Positions 55,563 through 64,000 of a stretch of 64,000 bases of DNA are shown one piece after another (the stretch's first letter is position 1; every line of letters starts with the position of its first letter). The DNA is from Metabacillus malikii. Lineage in GTDB: Bacteria > Bacillota > Bacilli > Bacillales > Bacillaceae. The notes beneath the pieces were generated by a model that was not told the DNA's origin, did no database searches, and was given only the letters and a program-made list of their open reading frames with translations. The stretch is from contig NZ_JAUSUD010000003.1 in the NCBI RefSeq assembly GCF_030813355.1, positions 1-64,000 on the forward strand, read 5' to 3'. A program made the translations under genes and the position numbers.

Positions 55563-56478
55563 AGCGTTACATCGATACCATCCTTTTGTATTGCTTTTAT
55601 ATTATCTAGGGGCGACAACACTGGTTATGCTGTACAAGCATCCGGTGTTTTTGCTTATTGGTGTCTTAATCTTGGCCTTCTTTAGCTTTCAAGTAAGTAA
55701 ACAGTGGAAGTTTAGAAGTTGGTTTGTCATGTTGATTTTATTAGTCGTTATGTTTCTAATTATTAATCCGTTAGTCGATCGCCGAGGGACACATATTCTA
55801 TTTTATCTTCGCCATAATCCGATTATGCTCGAAGGGTTCATTCATGGATTGATTTTAGCTTTATCGATCTTTACGTTGATGGTTCTCTTCAGTTCGTACA
55901 ATGAAATCGTTACTGCTGACAGGTTTTTATTTTTATTTTCAAAATGGCTGCCGCAATGGGCTTTATTGACAATGCTAGCGATGAGATTTGTACCACTTCT
56001 AAAAGCTAGACTAAAAGAAATTGAGACTGTCCAACAGGGAAAAGGCTTATCTGTTAAAGAAGGCAAGTTGAAAGAACGAATGAGACATGGGTTGTTGCTA
56101 GTCCAAATTTTATTAACATGGTCACTTGAGGATGCTATTCAAACAGCTGACTCAATGGCTGCAAGAGGATACGGATTGAATAAGCGAAGTAAATATACAC
56201 CGTATTACATGACTGCTAGTGATTGGCTTGCAGTTTTTATCATTGTTGTCATTTTTGCAATAGGAGTCTTTGGCTGGTGGTTGGGGGATGGTGTCTTAAC
56301 CATTTACCCAGTATTAGAGACAATGATTATTCAAGGTAGAGAGTGGTTTTACTTAGTTATCTTTAATGTATATTTAGGTTTACCACTTATCGCTGCAGGA
56401 AGGGAGGCAATGAAATGGCGTACTTGGAAGCAAAAAACATCTTTTTCAAATACCCAGATTCAGAACAGCACGTATTAA
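55546..56478 (+). CDS. ecfT: ECF transporter transmembrane subunit EcfT
   Basis: This is the scaffold membrane subunit of an energy-coupling-factor importer, linking the S component to the ATPases. The 310-residue protein has about five helices and the coupling-helix motif AARGYGLNKRS near residue 205, with a second QGKGLSVKEG motif in the other coupling helix. The ATG overlaps the end of the lipoprotein gene by 17 bases. An in-frame ATG at 55555 is an alternative start. Its 3' end overlaps the ATPase gene by 64 bases. Confidence 0.9.
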   Translation: MRKMVKALHRYHPFVLLLYYLGATTLVMLYKHPVFLLIGVLILAFFSFQVSKQWKFRSWFVMLILLVVMFLIINPLVDRRGTHILFYLRHNPIMLEGFIHGLILALSIFTLMVLFSSYNEIVTADRFLFLFSKWLPQWALLTMLAMRFVPLLKARLKEIETVQQGKGLSVKEGKLKERMRHGLLLVQILLTWSLEDAIQTADSMAARGYGLNKRSKYTPYYMTASDWLAVFIIVVIFAIGVFGWWLGDGVLTIYPVLETMIIQGREWFYLVIFNVYLGLPLIAAGREAMKWRTWKQKTSFSNTQIQNSTY

Positions 56479-58043
56479 AAAATGTTTCGTTTTCCACTAG
56501 TAGAGGTGAGTTCATTGTGTTATGCGGCCCATCTGGAAGTGGGAAATCTACACTGCTTCGTCTCATTAAACGAGAAATAGCTCCTCATGGTAAGCAGGAT
56601 GGTATTTTCCAACTAGATGGGAAACTGCTCGAACATACATCTGAAGAAACTGCCAAAGATATTGGGATGGTCTTTCAGGATCCAGAAAATCAAATTGTTA
56701 TGGACCAAGTTTTAGAAGAGCTTATTTTCGGTATGGAAAACCTCGGATATTCGACTGATGAGATGAGAAAGAAAATTGCTGAAATTGTTCACTTTTTTGG
56801 CTTAGGGGATTTATTGCATCGAAAAACACACGAGCTCTCCGGTGGTCAAAAACAGTTAGTGAACTTAGCATCCATATTAGTATTAGAACCAAAATTATTA
56901 TTGCTGGACGAGCCAACAGCGCAGCTTGACCCTGTTGCCGCAAGAGACTTTATCGGTATGCTGCAAACAATGAATGATGAATTCGGTATCACGATAATAA
57001 TTGCAGAACATCGTCTGGAAGAACTTTTTGGCATTGCTGACAAAGCAATTGTGTTAGTTGATGGCGAAATATCAATTCAGGGAAACCCACGTGATGTAAT
57101 CGCGACAATTGGAAAAGACGATAAACATCCCTTGTATCCCTATTTACCGAGTCCTGCACGGCTTTATCTCGAGCATGAAATAAATACGAATCATCCTCAT
57201 ATTCCGATTAACGTAAAAGAGGGGAAAAGTTGGTTGTTGAAGCAACAAGTTGAATTGCTTGCAAATATTGAGGAAGAAATCACAACTTCAGCAGAATTAG
57301 TAAAGTTGAAAAATATAGAATTTCAATATAGTAGAGAGTCAACAAAAATTCTTGACCGGTTGTCGTTATCAATCTTAAAAGGTGAATGGCTTTCAATCGT
57401 AGGTGCTAACGGTACTGGCAAGTCAACACTGTTAAAAGTGATTGCCGGACTTGAAAAGCCGCAACACGGTTCAATTTATTACGAGAAGAAAAAACTTAAA
57501 AAACATAATCCCGGTAAGATAGGTTATTTGCCACAAAACCCAAAGCTATTTTTTATTCAAGATACAATTGAAGCTGAACTAAAGCAAATTGCAAAGTTCC
57601 ACCAACTCCAAACCGGTGATGAGGAAATCAATTATTATGTTAAGTTATTTCAGCTAGAAGATATTTTACAGCAGCACCCTTATGATGTTAGCGGTGGGCA
57701 AATGCAAAAAGCAGCACTTGCGGGTGTATTGCTATCAAAACCTTCATTATTATTAGTCGATGAACCGACTAAGGGTCTTGACCCAGTTGCAAAGCAAACG
57801 TTTGGAGAATTGTTAAAAATGTTACAAAAGCAAGGCTTAACAATTGTTATGGTCACACATGATATTGAATTTGCAGCGAAATATGCAACGAGATGTGCCA
57901 TGCTGTTTCAAGGAACGATTACAACGATAGCACCTGCAAAACGTTTCTTTAATGGTAATGCATTTTATACAACAGTATTAAATCGAATAACGCGAGGGAG
58001 CGATATCCCACACGTTTTAACAGTTGAGGAGGCTCGGATGTAG
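56415..58043 (+). CDS. Fused ECF ATPase (EcfA-EcfA', YkoD-like)
   Basis: These are two ABC ATPase domains in one 542-residue chain that energise the ECF importer. First half: Walker A GPSGSGKST, Q-loop VFQDPENQIV, signature LSGGQKQ, Walker B LLLLDEPTAQLDP. Second half (from about 290): GANGTGKST, LPQNPKLFF, VSGGQMQ, LLLVDEPTKGLDP. AGGGAGG is seven bases before the ATG, which lies inside the ecfT frame. A fused pair dedicated to one S component (group I ECF) is also seen in the YkoEDC system. The next gene starts within its stop codon. Confidence 0.92.
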   Translation: MAYLEAKNIFFKYPDSEQHVLKNVSFSTSRGEFIVLCGPSGSGKSTLLRLIKREIAPHGKQDGIFQLDGKLLEHTSEETAKDIGMVFQDPENQIVMDQVLEELIFGMENLGYSTDEMRKKIAEIVHFFGLGDLLHRKTHELSGGQKQLVNLASILVLEPKLLLLDEPTAQLDPVAARDFIGMLQTMNDEFGITIIIAEHRLEELFGIADKAIVLVDGEISIQGNPRDVIATIGKDDKHPLYPYLPSPARLYLEHEINTNHPHIPINVKEGKSWLLKQQVELLANIEEEITTSAELVKLKNIEFQYSRESTKILDRLSLSILKGEWLSIVGANGTGKSTLLKVIAGLEKPQHGSIYYEKKKLKKHNPGKIGYLPQNPKLFFIQDTIEAELKQIAKFHQLQTGDEEINYYVKLFQLEDILQQHPYDVSGGQMQKAALAGVLLSKPSLLLVDEPTKGLDPVAKQTFGELLKMLQKQGLTIVMVTHDIEFAAKYATRCAMLFQGTITTIAPAKRFFNGNAFYTTVLNRITRGSDIPHVLTVEEARM

Positions 58044-58729
58044 TGGCGCGTTCTCGGGTAATTTTATGGAGCACTATTATCATCATAGGTGCAATGTTAA
58101 TAATCACACCATTATTAGCTAATCGCTATTTTGCCTTAGTGAGTGCAATAATCCTCGCCTTAACCATTCTCCCTTTCGTTACACGATTTGAAAGACGAAA
58201 AGTAACAGGAAGGGAGCTTGTCATGCTCGCAGTGCTAGGAGCAATTGCAGCTGTAAGTCGAGTACCTTTTGCCTCCATTCCAAATGTGCAACCAACGACC
58301 TTTGTCATTATGATGACAGGTCTCGTCTTTGGAGCAGAGAGTGGGTTTGTCGTTGGTGCTATCGCTGCACTAGTTTCGAATCTATTTTTAGGACAAGGTC
58401 CATGGACACCTTGGCAAATGTATTCATGGGGGATTATTGGATTATTGGCAGGAGCTCTGCGAAACACACATTTCTTGAAGGGGAACTTCGGGAAAGTTGT
58501 GTTTGGGTTTGCCGCTGGCTTTATGTTTGATTGGATTATGAACATCTGGTATATCGTGAGTCTTGGTAAGGATGCACAATTGTCTGACATCCTAATCTAT
58601 TATGGGAACGGATTTTACTTTGATTTGGCGCATGCTCTTTCGAACGTATTTTTCTTACTAGTATTTGCAAAAAGTTGGATGAAAATATTAACACGTTTTA
58701 AAAGGAAGTATGGGATATTGGAAGGTTAA
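58043..58729 (+). CDS. ECF transporter S component, predicted cobalamin-specific
   Basis: This is the substrate-binding membrane subunit of the ECF importer. The 228-residue protein has six or seven helices; the segment GLVFGAESGFVVGAIAALVSNLFLGQGPWTPWQMYSWGIIGLLAGAL is typical of CblT/CbrT-like S components. The GTG start overlaps the ATPase stop (TAGTG). Specificity for B12 or a corrinoid precursor is inferred from the riboswitch at the operon's 5' end, not from residues I can identify. YkoE-type thiamine specificity seems unlikely. Confidence 0.85.
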   Translation: MARSRVILWSTIIIIGAMLIITPLLANRYFALVSAIILALTILPFVTRFERRKVTGRELVMLAVLGAIAAVSRVPFASIPNVQPTTFVIMMTGLVFGAESGFVVGAIAALVSNLFLGQGPWTPWQMYSWGIIGLLAGALRNTHFLKGNFGKVVFGFAAGFMFDWIMNIWYIVSLGKDAQLSDILIYYGNGFYFDLAHALSNVFFLLVFAKSWMKILTRFKRKYGILEG

Positions 58730-58952
58730 AACTTTGCTGTCATGGCGTTTTTCACATAGTAAGAAATTGTTTATGACTTACATAGTAAAGTACGGGGATA
58801 ATGAAATAGACTCATCACCAAGTTGATGTCGATATTTTTCGAAAATTATTTTTTTTATTATTTATCTTTTTGAAGTAATCATGTATACTAACTATGGTAA
58901 CAATTGTTCATGTTGAGATGAACGAAATTTCTATCCGAGGGGGGTAACGTTG

Positions 58953-59831
58953 ATGAAAATAGGTGTAGTTCATTTTGGTTGGGCTTCTGCAGGTACAGCT
59001 CAAATCGTTCGAACCCTTATAGAAGGATTAACCGCACAAGGGAAGTCGGTCTTTGGGGTCGAATATAATAGAGATTCGAATAAAATTGAACTTAATGACA
59101 TCAAGTCAAAACGTTCTTCAAACCGTCTAAGCTCAGAGGATAATATCTTCTTAAGCTTTCCACTAAATGTGTGGAATGAAAAGGCAGACGAAATTGCTAA
59201 AAAGGTAGAAGAACTAGATAAATTAATCATTCTTGGTGGTCAAGAAATAAAAACCATTCCTTTTTCAGTAAAACATTTGTATGTTCCAGTTAGTATTTAT
59301 AATAATATGAAGGGCAACGAATTTACACTTGGCTATGACACCGCAATGAATTCAATTGTCACATGTGTAGAAAGCGTAAGGGATACGGCAAGTTCGCTAT
59401 TATATGGTAAGGTTCGTGTCTTTAATGTCCAGATCCCTGGAACTGAACCTTCTGGATTACTGACAAATAGTGCATTAGCAGTCGATGCCGCAGTAGTAGG
59501 TGATGCTACAGAAGATAGTATTCAATTGCTTCAGGAACATATTCGCAACAAAGAAGCAAATAAAGAAACATATACATTCTTTATGATGAATCAGTCTATT
59601 GACCCTAATGAACTGGCTGTACATTTTAAAGAATTTGACCTAGACTGGAAAGTAGTAGAAATTGATGAGTCTCAATGTGGGGGACCATTTCCTACTGCAC
59701 AAGACCGTTTACTTGCAAATTTACTAAAAAATGCTATTTTTAAATGGTCAAGCTCTAATGAACCATCAGGTCAGTTACTTATTCACAAAAATCAAGCATT
59801 GTTTGAAGCTGCCGAAGTAAAGGTAAACTAA
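58953..59831 (+). CDS. Phosphofructokinase-fold protein lacking catalytic residues
   Basis: This protein of about 292 residues keeps the PFK skeleton: IGVVHFGWASAGTAQIVRTLIEGL at the start, YVPVSIYNNMKGNEFTLGYDTAMNSIVTCVESVRDTASS in the middle and QCGGPFPTAQDRLLANLL near the end, matching PFK's TIDND-x-GTD-TIGFDTA and QRGG-PTA-DR blocks. However, the catalytic TIDND is SIYNN (114-118), so the general base Asp is Tyr116, and the ATP-binding GGDGS reads GGQEI. Catalysis as PFK is not expected. A regulatory or sugar-phosphate-sensing role is possible. GAGGGGGG precedes the ATG. Transketolase follows 84 bases on. Confidence 0.75.
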   Translation: MKIGVVHFGWASAGTAQIVRTLIEGLTAQGKSVFGVEYNRDSNKIELNDIKSKRSSNRLSSEDNIFLSFPLNVWNEKADEIAKKVEELDKLIILGGQEIKTIPFSVKHLYVPVSIYNNMKGNEFTLGYDTAMNSIVTCVESVRDTASSLLYGKVRVFNVQIPGTEPSGLLTNSALAVDAAVVGDATEDSIQLLQEHIRNKEANKETYTFFMMNQSIDPNELAVHFKEFDLDWKVVEIDESQCGGPFPTAQDRLLANLLKNAIFKWSSSNEPSGQLLIHKNQALFEAAEVKVN

Positions 59832-59915
59832 ACGATACTCAAAGCTAGATGCCTAAATTGTTCATTAGTAAATGACGACACTGTCGTTCAAATAAGAAAT
59901 ACGGAGGGAATTATT

Positions 59916-61928
59916 ATGAGTCAATTAACACAAACTGAAAAGTTATCAATTGAGACAATTCGTACATTGTCAATTGATGCAATTGAAAAAGCTAATTCTG
60001 GTCACCCAGGTATGCCTATGGGCGCTGCACCAATGGCGTATACACTTTGGACGAAATTCATGAATGTAAACCCAACAAACCCAAGCTGGTTCAACCGCGA
60101 CCGTTTTGTTCTCTCTGCAGGACATGGTTCAATGCTGCTTTATAGCTTATTACATTTAACTGGCTATGACGTATCAATGGATGATTTAAAATCATTCAGA
60201 CAATGGGGAAGCAAAACGCCTGGACATCCTGAATTTGGTCATACAGCAGGTGTTGATGCAACAACTGGTCCACTTGGTCAAGGGATAGCAATGGCAGTAG
60301 GTATGGCAATGGCAGAACGTCATTTAGCTGAAACTTACAACAAACCTTCTTATAATGTTGTAGACCACTTTACATATGCAATTTGTGGAGACGGTGACTT
60401 AATGGAAGGTATCTCTTCTGAAGCAGCTTCACTAGCAGCTCATTTAAAACTAGGCCGCCTAGTTGTACTATATGATTCAAACGACATTTCATTAGATGGT
60501 GATTTACACAAATCATTCTCTGAAAATGTTGAACAGCGTTTCACAGCACAAGGCTGGCAAGTAATCCGTGTTGAAGACGGAAACGATTTGAACGAAATTT
60601 CAAAAGCAATTGAACAAGCACAACAAGAATTAGACAAACCGACTTTAATTGAAGTAAGAACTACAATTGGTTACGGTTCTCCAAATAAAGCTGGTAAATC
60701 TGCTTCTCACGGTGCTCCACTAGGTGCGGATGAAATTAAATTAACGAAAGAAGCTTACAACTGGACATTTGAAGAAGACTTCTATGTACCAGAAGAAGTT
60801 TATGAGCACTTCAAACAAACAGTTAAAGAAGCAGGTCAAGCAAAAGAAAGCGAATGGAACGAACTATTAGCAGGCTACGCGAAAGAATATCCTGAATTAG
60901 CGAAACAATTCCAAACAGCAATTAGCGGTGAGCTTCCAGAGGGATGGGATAAAGACATTCCAGTATACGAAGAAGGTTCAAGCTTAGCTTCTCGTGCTTC
61001 TTCAGGTGAAGTATTAAACGGTATCGCAAAAAATCTTCCATCATTCTTTGGCGGTTCTGCTGACTTAGCTGGATCAAACAAAACAACAATTAATGGTGCT
61101 GGAGATTTCGCAAGCAATAACTACAGCGGACGTAACATCTGGTTCGGTGTTCGTGAATTCGCGATGGGTGCAGCATTAAACGGTATGGCGTTACACGGCG
61201 GCTTACACGTATTCGGTGGAACATTCTTCGTTTTCTCTGATTACTTACGTCCAGCAATCCGTTTAGCAGCATTAATGAACTTACCAGTAACTTACGTATT
61301 CACACATGATAGTATCGCTGTTGGTGAAGATGGCCCTACACATGAGCCAATCGAACAGCTTGCATCATTACGTGCAATGCCAAACCTTTCTGTTGTTCGT
61401 CCAGCAGATGGTAACGAAACAGCTGCAGCTTGGAAATCAGCAATCGAATCAACATCAACACCAACTGCATTAGTATTAACTCGTCAAAACCTTAAAACAA
61501 TCAAAGGTACAAACGAAACTGCGTACGAAGGCGTTCAAAAAGGTGCTTACGTTGTATCACCAGCTAAAAAGGATACAGCAGATGTTCTTTTACTTGCTTC
61601 AGGTTCTGAAGTTGGTTTAGCAATTGAAGCTCAAGAAGTATTAGCAGGCGAAGGAATCGATGCAGCTGTTGTAAGTATGCCAGCTTGGAATCGTTTCGAA
61701 GCTCAATCTGAAGAATACAAACGCTCAGTATTACCTAAAGACGTGAAAAAACGTTTAGCAATCGAAATGGGCTCACCACTTGGTTGGGACCGTTACGCAG
61801 GTGATGAAGGCGACATCTTAGCAATTAATACATTCGGTGCTTCTGCTCCAGAAAAACGTATTTTAGCTGAGTACGGCTTCACTGTAGAAAACGTTGTCGC
61901 ACGCGTGAAAAACTTACTTCAAAAATAA
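59916..61928 (+). CDS. tkt: Transketolase
   Basis: This is a thiamine-diphosphate enzyme of the non-oxidative pentose phosphate pathway that moves two-carbon units between sugar phosphates. The 670-residue protein has the ThDP motif [38 protein letters not shown], the His-containing [15 protein letters not shown], the [19 protein letters not shown] loop, and the C-terminal [24 protein letters not shown]. Codon use is strongly biased, as in highly expressed genes. ACGGAGGGA precedes the ATG. It follows the PFK-like gene and has its own terminator. Confidence 0.97.
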   Translation: MSQLTQTEKLSIETIRTLSIDAIEKANSGHPGMPMGAAPMAYTLWTKFMNVNPTNPSWFNRDRFVLSAGHGSMLLYSLLHLTGYDVSMDDLKSFRQWGSKTPGHPEFGHTAGVDATTGPLGQGIAMAVGMAMAERHLAETYNKPSYNVVDHFTYAICGDGDLMEGISSEAASLAAHLKLGRLVVLYDSNDISLDGDLHKSFSENVEQRFTAQGWQVIRVEDGNDLNEISKAIEQAQQELDKPTLIEVRTTIGYGSPNKAGKSASHGAPLGADEIKLTKEAYNWTFEEDFYVPEEVYEHFKQTVKEAGQAKESEWNELLAGYAKEYPELAKQFQTAISGELPEGWDKDIPVYEEGSSLASRASSGEVLNGIAKNLPSFFGGSADLAGSNKTTINGAGDFASNNYSGRNIWFGVREFAMGAALNGMALHGGLHVFGGTFFVFSDYLRPAIRLAALMNLPVTYVFTHDSIAVGEDGPTHEPIEQLASLRAMPNLSVVRPADGNETAAAWKSAIESTSTPTALVLTRQNLKTIKGTNETAYEGVQKGAYVVSPAKKDTADVLLLASGSEVGLAIEAQEVLAGEGIDAAVVSMPAWNRFEAQSEEYKRSVLPKDVKKRLAIEMGSPLGWDRYAGDEGDILAINTFGASAPEKRILAEYGFTVENVVARVKNLLQK

Positions 61929-61940
61929 GCAATTCGTTCG

Positions 61941-61976
61941 AAGGCTGACTTAGTGTAGTCAGCCTTTCTCTTTTTT
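61941..61976 (+). terminator. Terminator of tkt
   Basis: AAGGCTGACT and AGTCAGCCTT form a 10-bp stem with a six-base loop and a T-rich tail. Confidence 0.92.
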
Positions 61977-62088
61977 AATAGCTCAAATGGTTAATTGCTA
62001 AGAGAAAATGTGTTACGAACATGAATGACCAGAAAAAAATATTAAATCTTGTATATCATTCAATCTAAACAAATTTAGGTGCTGTCAA

Positions 62089-63033
62089 ATGGAAAATGAA
62101 AAACTAACAAAAATAATCGAAGTAGCAAGACTCTATTACCAACTCGATTATAGTCAGCAAGAAATTGCTAAAAAATTGAATGTATCTAGACCAACTGTAT
62201 CGCGCCTTTTAAAACAGGCAAAAGATACTGGGATAGTTGAAATAAAGATTCACAATCCAGTTGAGGCTGGAGAAGTACTGACAGAATGTTTAAAAGAGAA
62301 ATACGGACTAAAAGAAGTCATTATCGCTCCAACAGCAGAATATGATTCAACACTTGTTAAACGTCACCTCGGTGAGGTTGCGGCAAACTATTTAAACCAA
62401 ATCGTAAAAGATGATGATTTGATTGCGACATCATGGGGAACAACAGTCTATGAGCTGGCAACAAAGCTTAAACCGAAACCGGTCAAAAATACAACGGTTG
62501 TCCAATTAAATGGAGGAGTCAGTCACTCGGAAACGAAAACCTACGCCTCTGAAATTATTCATTTATTTGGAGAAGCATTCAATACCCAAACATTTTTGTT
62601 ACCGCTACCAGCAATTGTAGACCATATCGTTGTGAAGCAAGCAATTGAAGCGGACCGACACATCAATCACATTTTAGATTTAGGGAAAAAAGCGAACATC
62701 GCCATATTTAGTGTCGGAACTCCAGTAGTAGATTCAGTCCTCTTGAAGGCAGAATACTTTTCAAAGGAAGACCAGCATTTAATTCAATCAAAAGCAGTCG
62801 GCGAAATATGTTCACGTTTCTTTGATAAAAACGGCGAAATCTGTGTTGAAAATTTAAATAACCGCACAATTGGTATTGAGCTCGACGATCTTGCCAAAAA
62901 GGACAAATCGATCCTCGTTGCCGGCGGCTCTAAAAAGCTAAAAGCAATCTACGGGGCTCTAAAAGGAAACTACGCAAATGTCCTCATCACAGACGAGCAA
63001 ACAGCAAATTTACTAATAGAAATGGATGAATAA
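62089..63033 (+). CDS. deoR: Deoxyribonucleoside regulator, DeoR-like (SorC family)
   Basis: This 314-residue sugar-phosphate-responsive repressor has an N-terminal HTH (ARLYYQLDYSQQEIAKKLNVSRPTVSRLLKQAKDTGIV) and a SorC effector domain (SWGTTVYELATKL, VVQLNGGVSHSETKTYASEIIHLFGEAF, GEICSRFFDKNGEIC, SILVAGGSKKLKAIYGALKGNYANVLITDEQTA). These blocks track B. subtilis DeoR, which binds deoxyribose 5-phosphate. No dra, nupC or pdp gene is present in the window. A target outside, or a different sugar phosphate, is possible. Its Shine-Dalgarno is weak. Confidence 0.82.
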   Translation: MENEKLTKIIEVARLYYQLDYSQQEIAKKLNVSRPTVSRLLKQAKDTGIVEIKIHNPVEAGEVLTECLKEKYGLKEVIIAPTAEYDSTLVKRHLGEVAANYLNQIVKDDDLIATSWGTTVYELATKLKPKPVKNTTVVQLNGGVSHSETKTYASEIIHLFGEAFNTQTFLLPLPAIVDHIVVKQAIEADRHINHILDLGKKANIAIFSVGTPVVDSVLLKAEYFSKEDQHLIQSKAVGEICSRFFDKNGEICVENLNNRTIGIELDDLAKKDKSILVAGGSKKLKAIYGALKGNYANVLITDEQTANLLIEMDE

Positions 63034-63073
63034 AAAGGTCATGAAGGTTGTTATAACCTCATGGCCTTTTTTA
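63032..63073 (+). terminator. Terminator after deoR
   Basis: AAAAAGGTCATGA pairs with TCATGGCCTTTTT (one G-U), with a further AGGTT/AACCT helix inside. It is effective in both directions. Confidence 0.9.
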
Positions 63074-63091
63074 AAATTTAGGCTGACTAAT

Positions 63092-63715
63092 TTTGAATGC
63101 TCAAAGTCGAAATGTGGAGAGGTGGCTTTCATAAAAATTGTATGAAAATCAAAATGGTGAGAAGAGTTTGACGAAATTTCCTTTATAAAATGTAAGAAGA
63201 CCAAAACGATAAACATTCCAAGCAGAAATGGTTTTCATAAAGGGTATGATGGAGGTTAGAACGTATAAATTCCTCGAGCAGAAATGTCCTCATAAAGGTT
63301 ATGATTGGAGACCAAAACGAGAAAGTCCTCGAGCAGAAATGGTCTTCATTAGGTGTATGAAGACCAAAACGAGAAAGTCCTCAAGCAGAAATGTCCTTCA
63401 TAAAGGGTATGAAGACCAAAACGAGAAAGTTCTCGAGCAGAAATGGTCTTCATTAGGTGTATGAAGACCAAAACGAGAAAGTCCTCAAGCAGAAATGGTC
63501 TTCATTAGGTGTATGAAGACCAAAACGAGAAAGTCCTCAAGCAGAAATGGTCTTCATAAAGGGTATGAAGACCAAAACGAGAAGGTCCTCGAGCAGAAAT
63601 GTCCTTCATAAAGGGTATGAAGACCAAAACGAGAAGGACCCAAGCAGAAATTGGTCTTCATAAAGTGAATGAAGGTCAATGAGAAAAGGTCTTGTCTAAT
63701 AGCCTCTCATATTTT
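63092..63715. repeat. 52-bp tandem array 3 (about 12 copies)
   Basis: Units begin at about 63092, 63144, 63196, 63248, 63303, 63359, 63411, 63463, 63515, 63567, 63619 and 63671; the well-preserved ones are exactly 52 bases apart. The best units contain a perfect 9-bp inverted repeat, GGTCTTCAT-N7-ATGAAGACC, then AAAACGAGAAAGTCCTCAAGCAGAA. The outer copies are degraded. The stem matches that of array 2. Short open frames across it are not genes. Confidence 0.9.
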
Positions 63716-63967
63716 TCGGTTACTTTGATTATATGAAACAGATTTTGAAAAGGAAACCAATTAGAAAAACATATCCATCGCACTAATGAAGCAGAGCTTG
63801 AAAAAAGTCTCACACACTTTTCGCTTTCATCAACCAATCACCAAAACGTCAACCATGTACAAATCAGTTAATATCCATACTCAAGAATTATTCAGTAGAT
63901 TCGAACAGTCGAGCTGCTTCCCTCTACCATCTATTTTAGGGTACTATATAGACAAGGAGGGATTACA
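63716..63967. other. Gene-free stretch after array 3
   Basis: No supported gene. ACTAATGAAGCAGAGCTTGAAAA at 63781 faintly resembles a unit of array 2. An AAGGAGGGA at about 63955 belongs to the gene starting at 63968. Confidence 0.5.
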
Positions 63968-64000
63968 TTGAAATTAACAGGTAAAAAAGTATTGAGCTTT
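63968..64000 (+). CDS. Start of a gene cut by the window edge
   Basis: A TTG codon preceded by AAGGAGGGATTACA opens a frame reading MKLTGKKVLSF to the edge. This opening resembles DJ-1/PfpI-type intracellular protease or deglycase proteins (typically M-LTGKKV-x-x-VxxxFED), but eleven residues cannot prove it. Confidence 0.5.
   Translation, partial: MKLTGKKVLSF

Noticed and set aside
63228-63464. Plus-strand frame through array 3
   Set aside because: It is a repeat translation with no start signals.

Overview
The window is a piece of a low-GC Gram-positive chromosome, almost certainly a Bacillaceae member. The evidence is purine-rich Shine-Dalgarno sites, frequent TTG/GTG starts, the secG-est-rnr-smpB-ssrA order, an YfmC/D/E-like iron transporter, a DeoR of the Bacillus SorC type, and the short hyperconserved dispersed repeats typical of Bacillus and relatives. 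No phage, plasmid or large insertion sequence is seen. The accessory character comes from sugar-utilisation genes and small repeats.

Layout. 1-560: a 52-bp tandem array. 680-5420: core RNA and secretion genes (secG, est, rnr, smpB, tmRNA). 5800-8670: an AraC-type regulator diverging from a glycosidase that carries the GH120 beta-xylosidase catalytic pair. 8770-12350: a Fur-box-controlled siderophore/ferric citrate transporter (yfmC, yfmD, yfmE) split by a 0.3-kb MITE-like element. 12540-16860: a Pho-box-controlled high-affinity phosphate operon (pstS, pstC, pstA, pstB, phoU). 16880-20650: on the minus strand, a glutamate dehydrogenase family gene, a membrane protein and the phosphate transporter nptA, with six 11-bp-phased PhoP half-sites beside nptA. 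21140-30120: mixed genes (uppP, AIM24 family, a permuted papain-fold protein, an aldehyde dehydrogenase, two paralogous flavin monooxygenases, a HesB-like protein, a lipase-like hydrolase), with a second 52-bp array at 24.3 kb.

30450-49650 is a 19-kb beta-mannan/glucomannan oligosaccharide locus: 2-epimerase, GH130 mannosylglucose phosphorylase, LacI regulator, YesL-like protein, sugar ABC importer (binding protein and two permeases, no ATPase), two GH113 mannanases, GH2 beta-mannosidase, a second LacI regulator, aldo/keto reductase, MATE exporter, SGNH esterase and GH1 beta-glucosidase. None of the glycosidases has a signal peptide, so the logic is import of oligosaccharides followed by complete degradation in the cytoplasm. 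Mannobiose is epimerised to mannosylglucose and phosphorolysed, GH113, GH2 and GH1 clip longer chains, and the esterase removes acetyl groups. CcpA-type cre sites lie in the promoters.

50470-51770 is a CwlO-type D,L-endopeptidase. 52040-58730 is the most unusual block: a cobalamin riboswitch and terminator control an operon of two surface proteins with transcobalamin-C-terminal-like (DUF4430) domains plus an ECF importer (EcfT, fused EcfA-EcfA, S component). One surface protein has a sortase-type tail and an alpha/alpha-barrel-like middle; the other is a lipoprotein. It reads as a Gram-positive vitamin B12 capture-and-import system analogous to animal transcobalamin. 58950-61980 holds a phosphofructokinase-fold protein that has lost its catalytic residues, then transketolase. 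62090-63070 is a DeoR-like regulator, followed by a third 52-bp array and the start of one more gene at the right edge.
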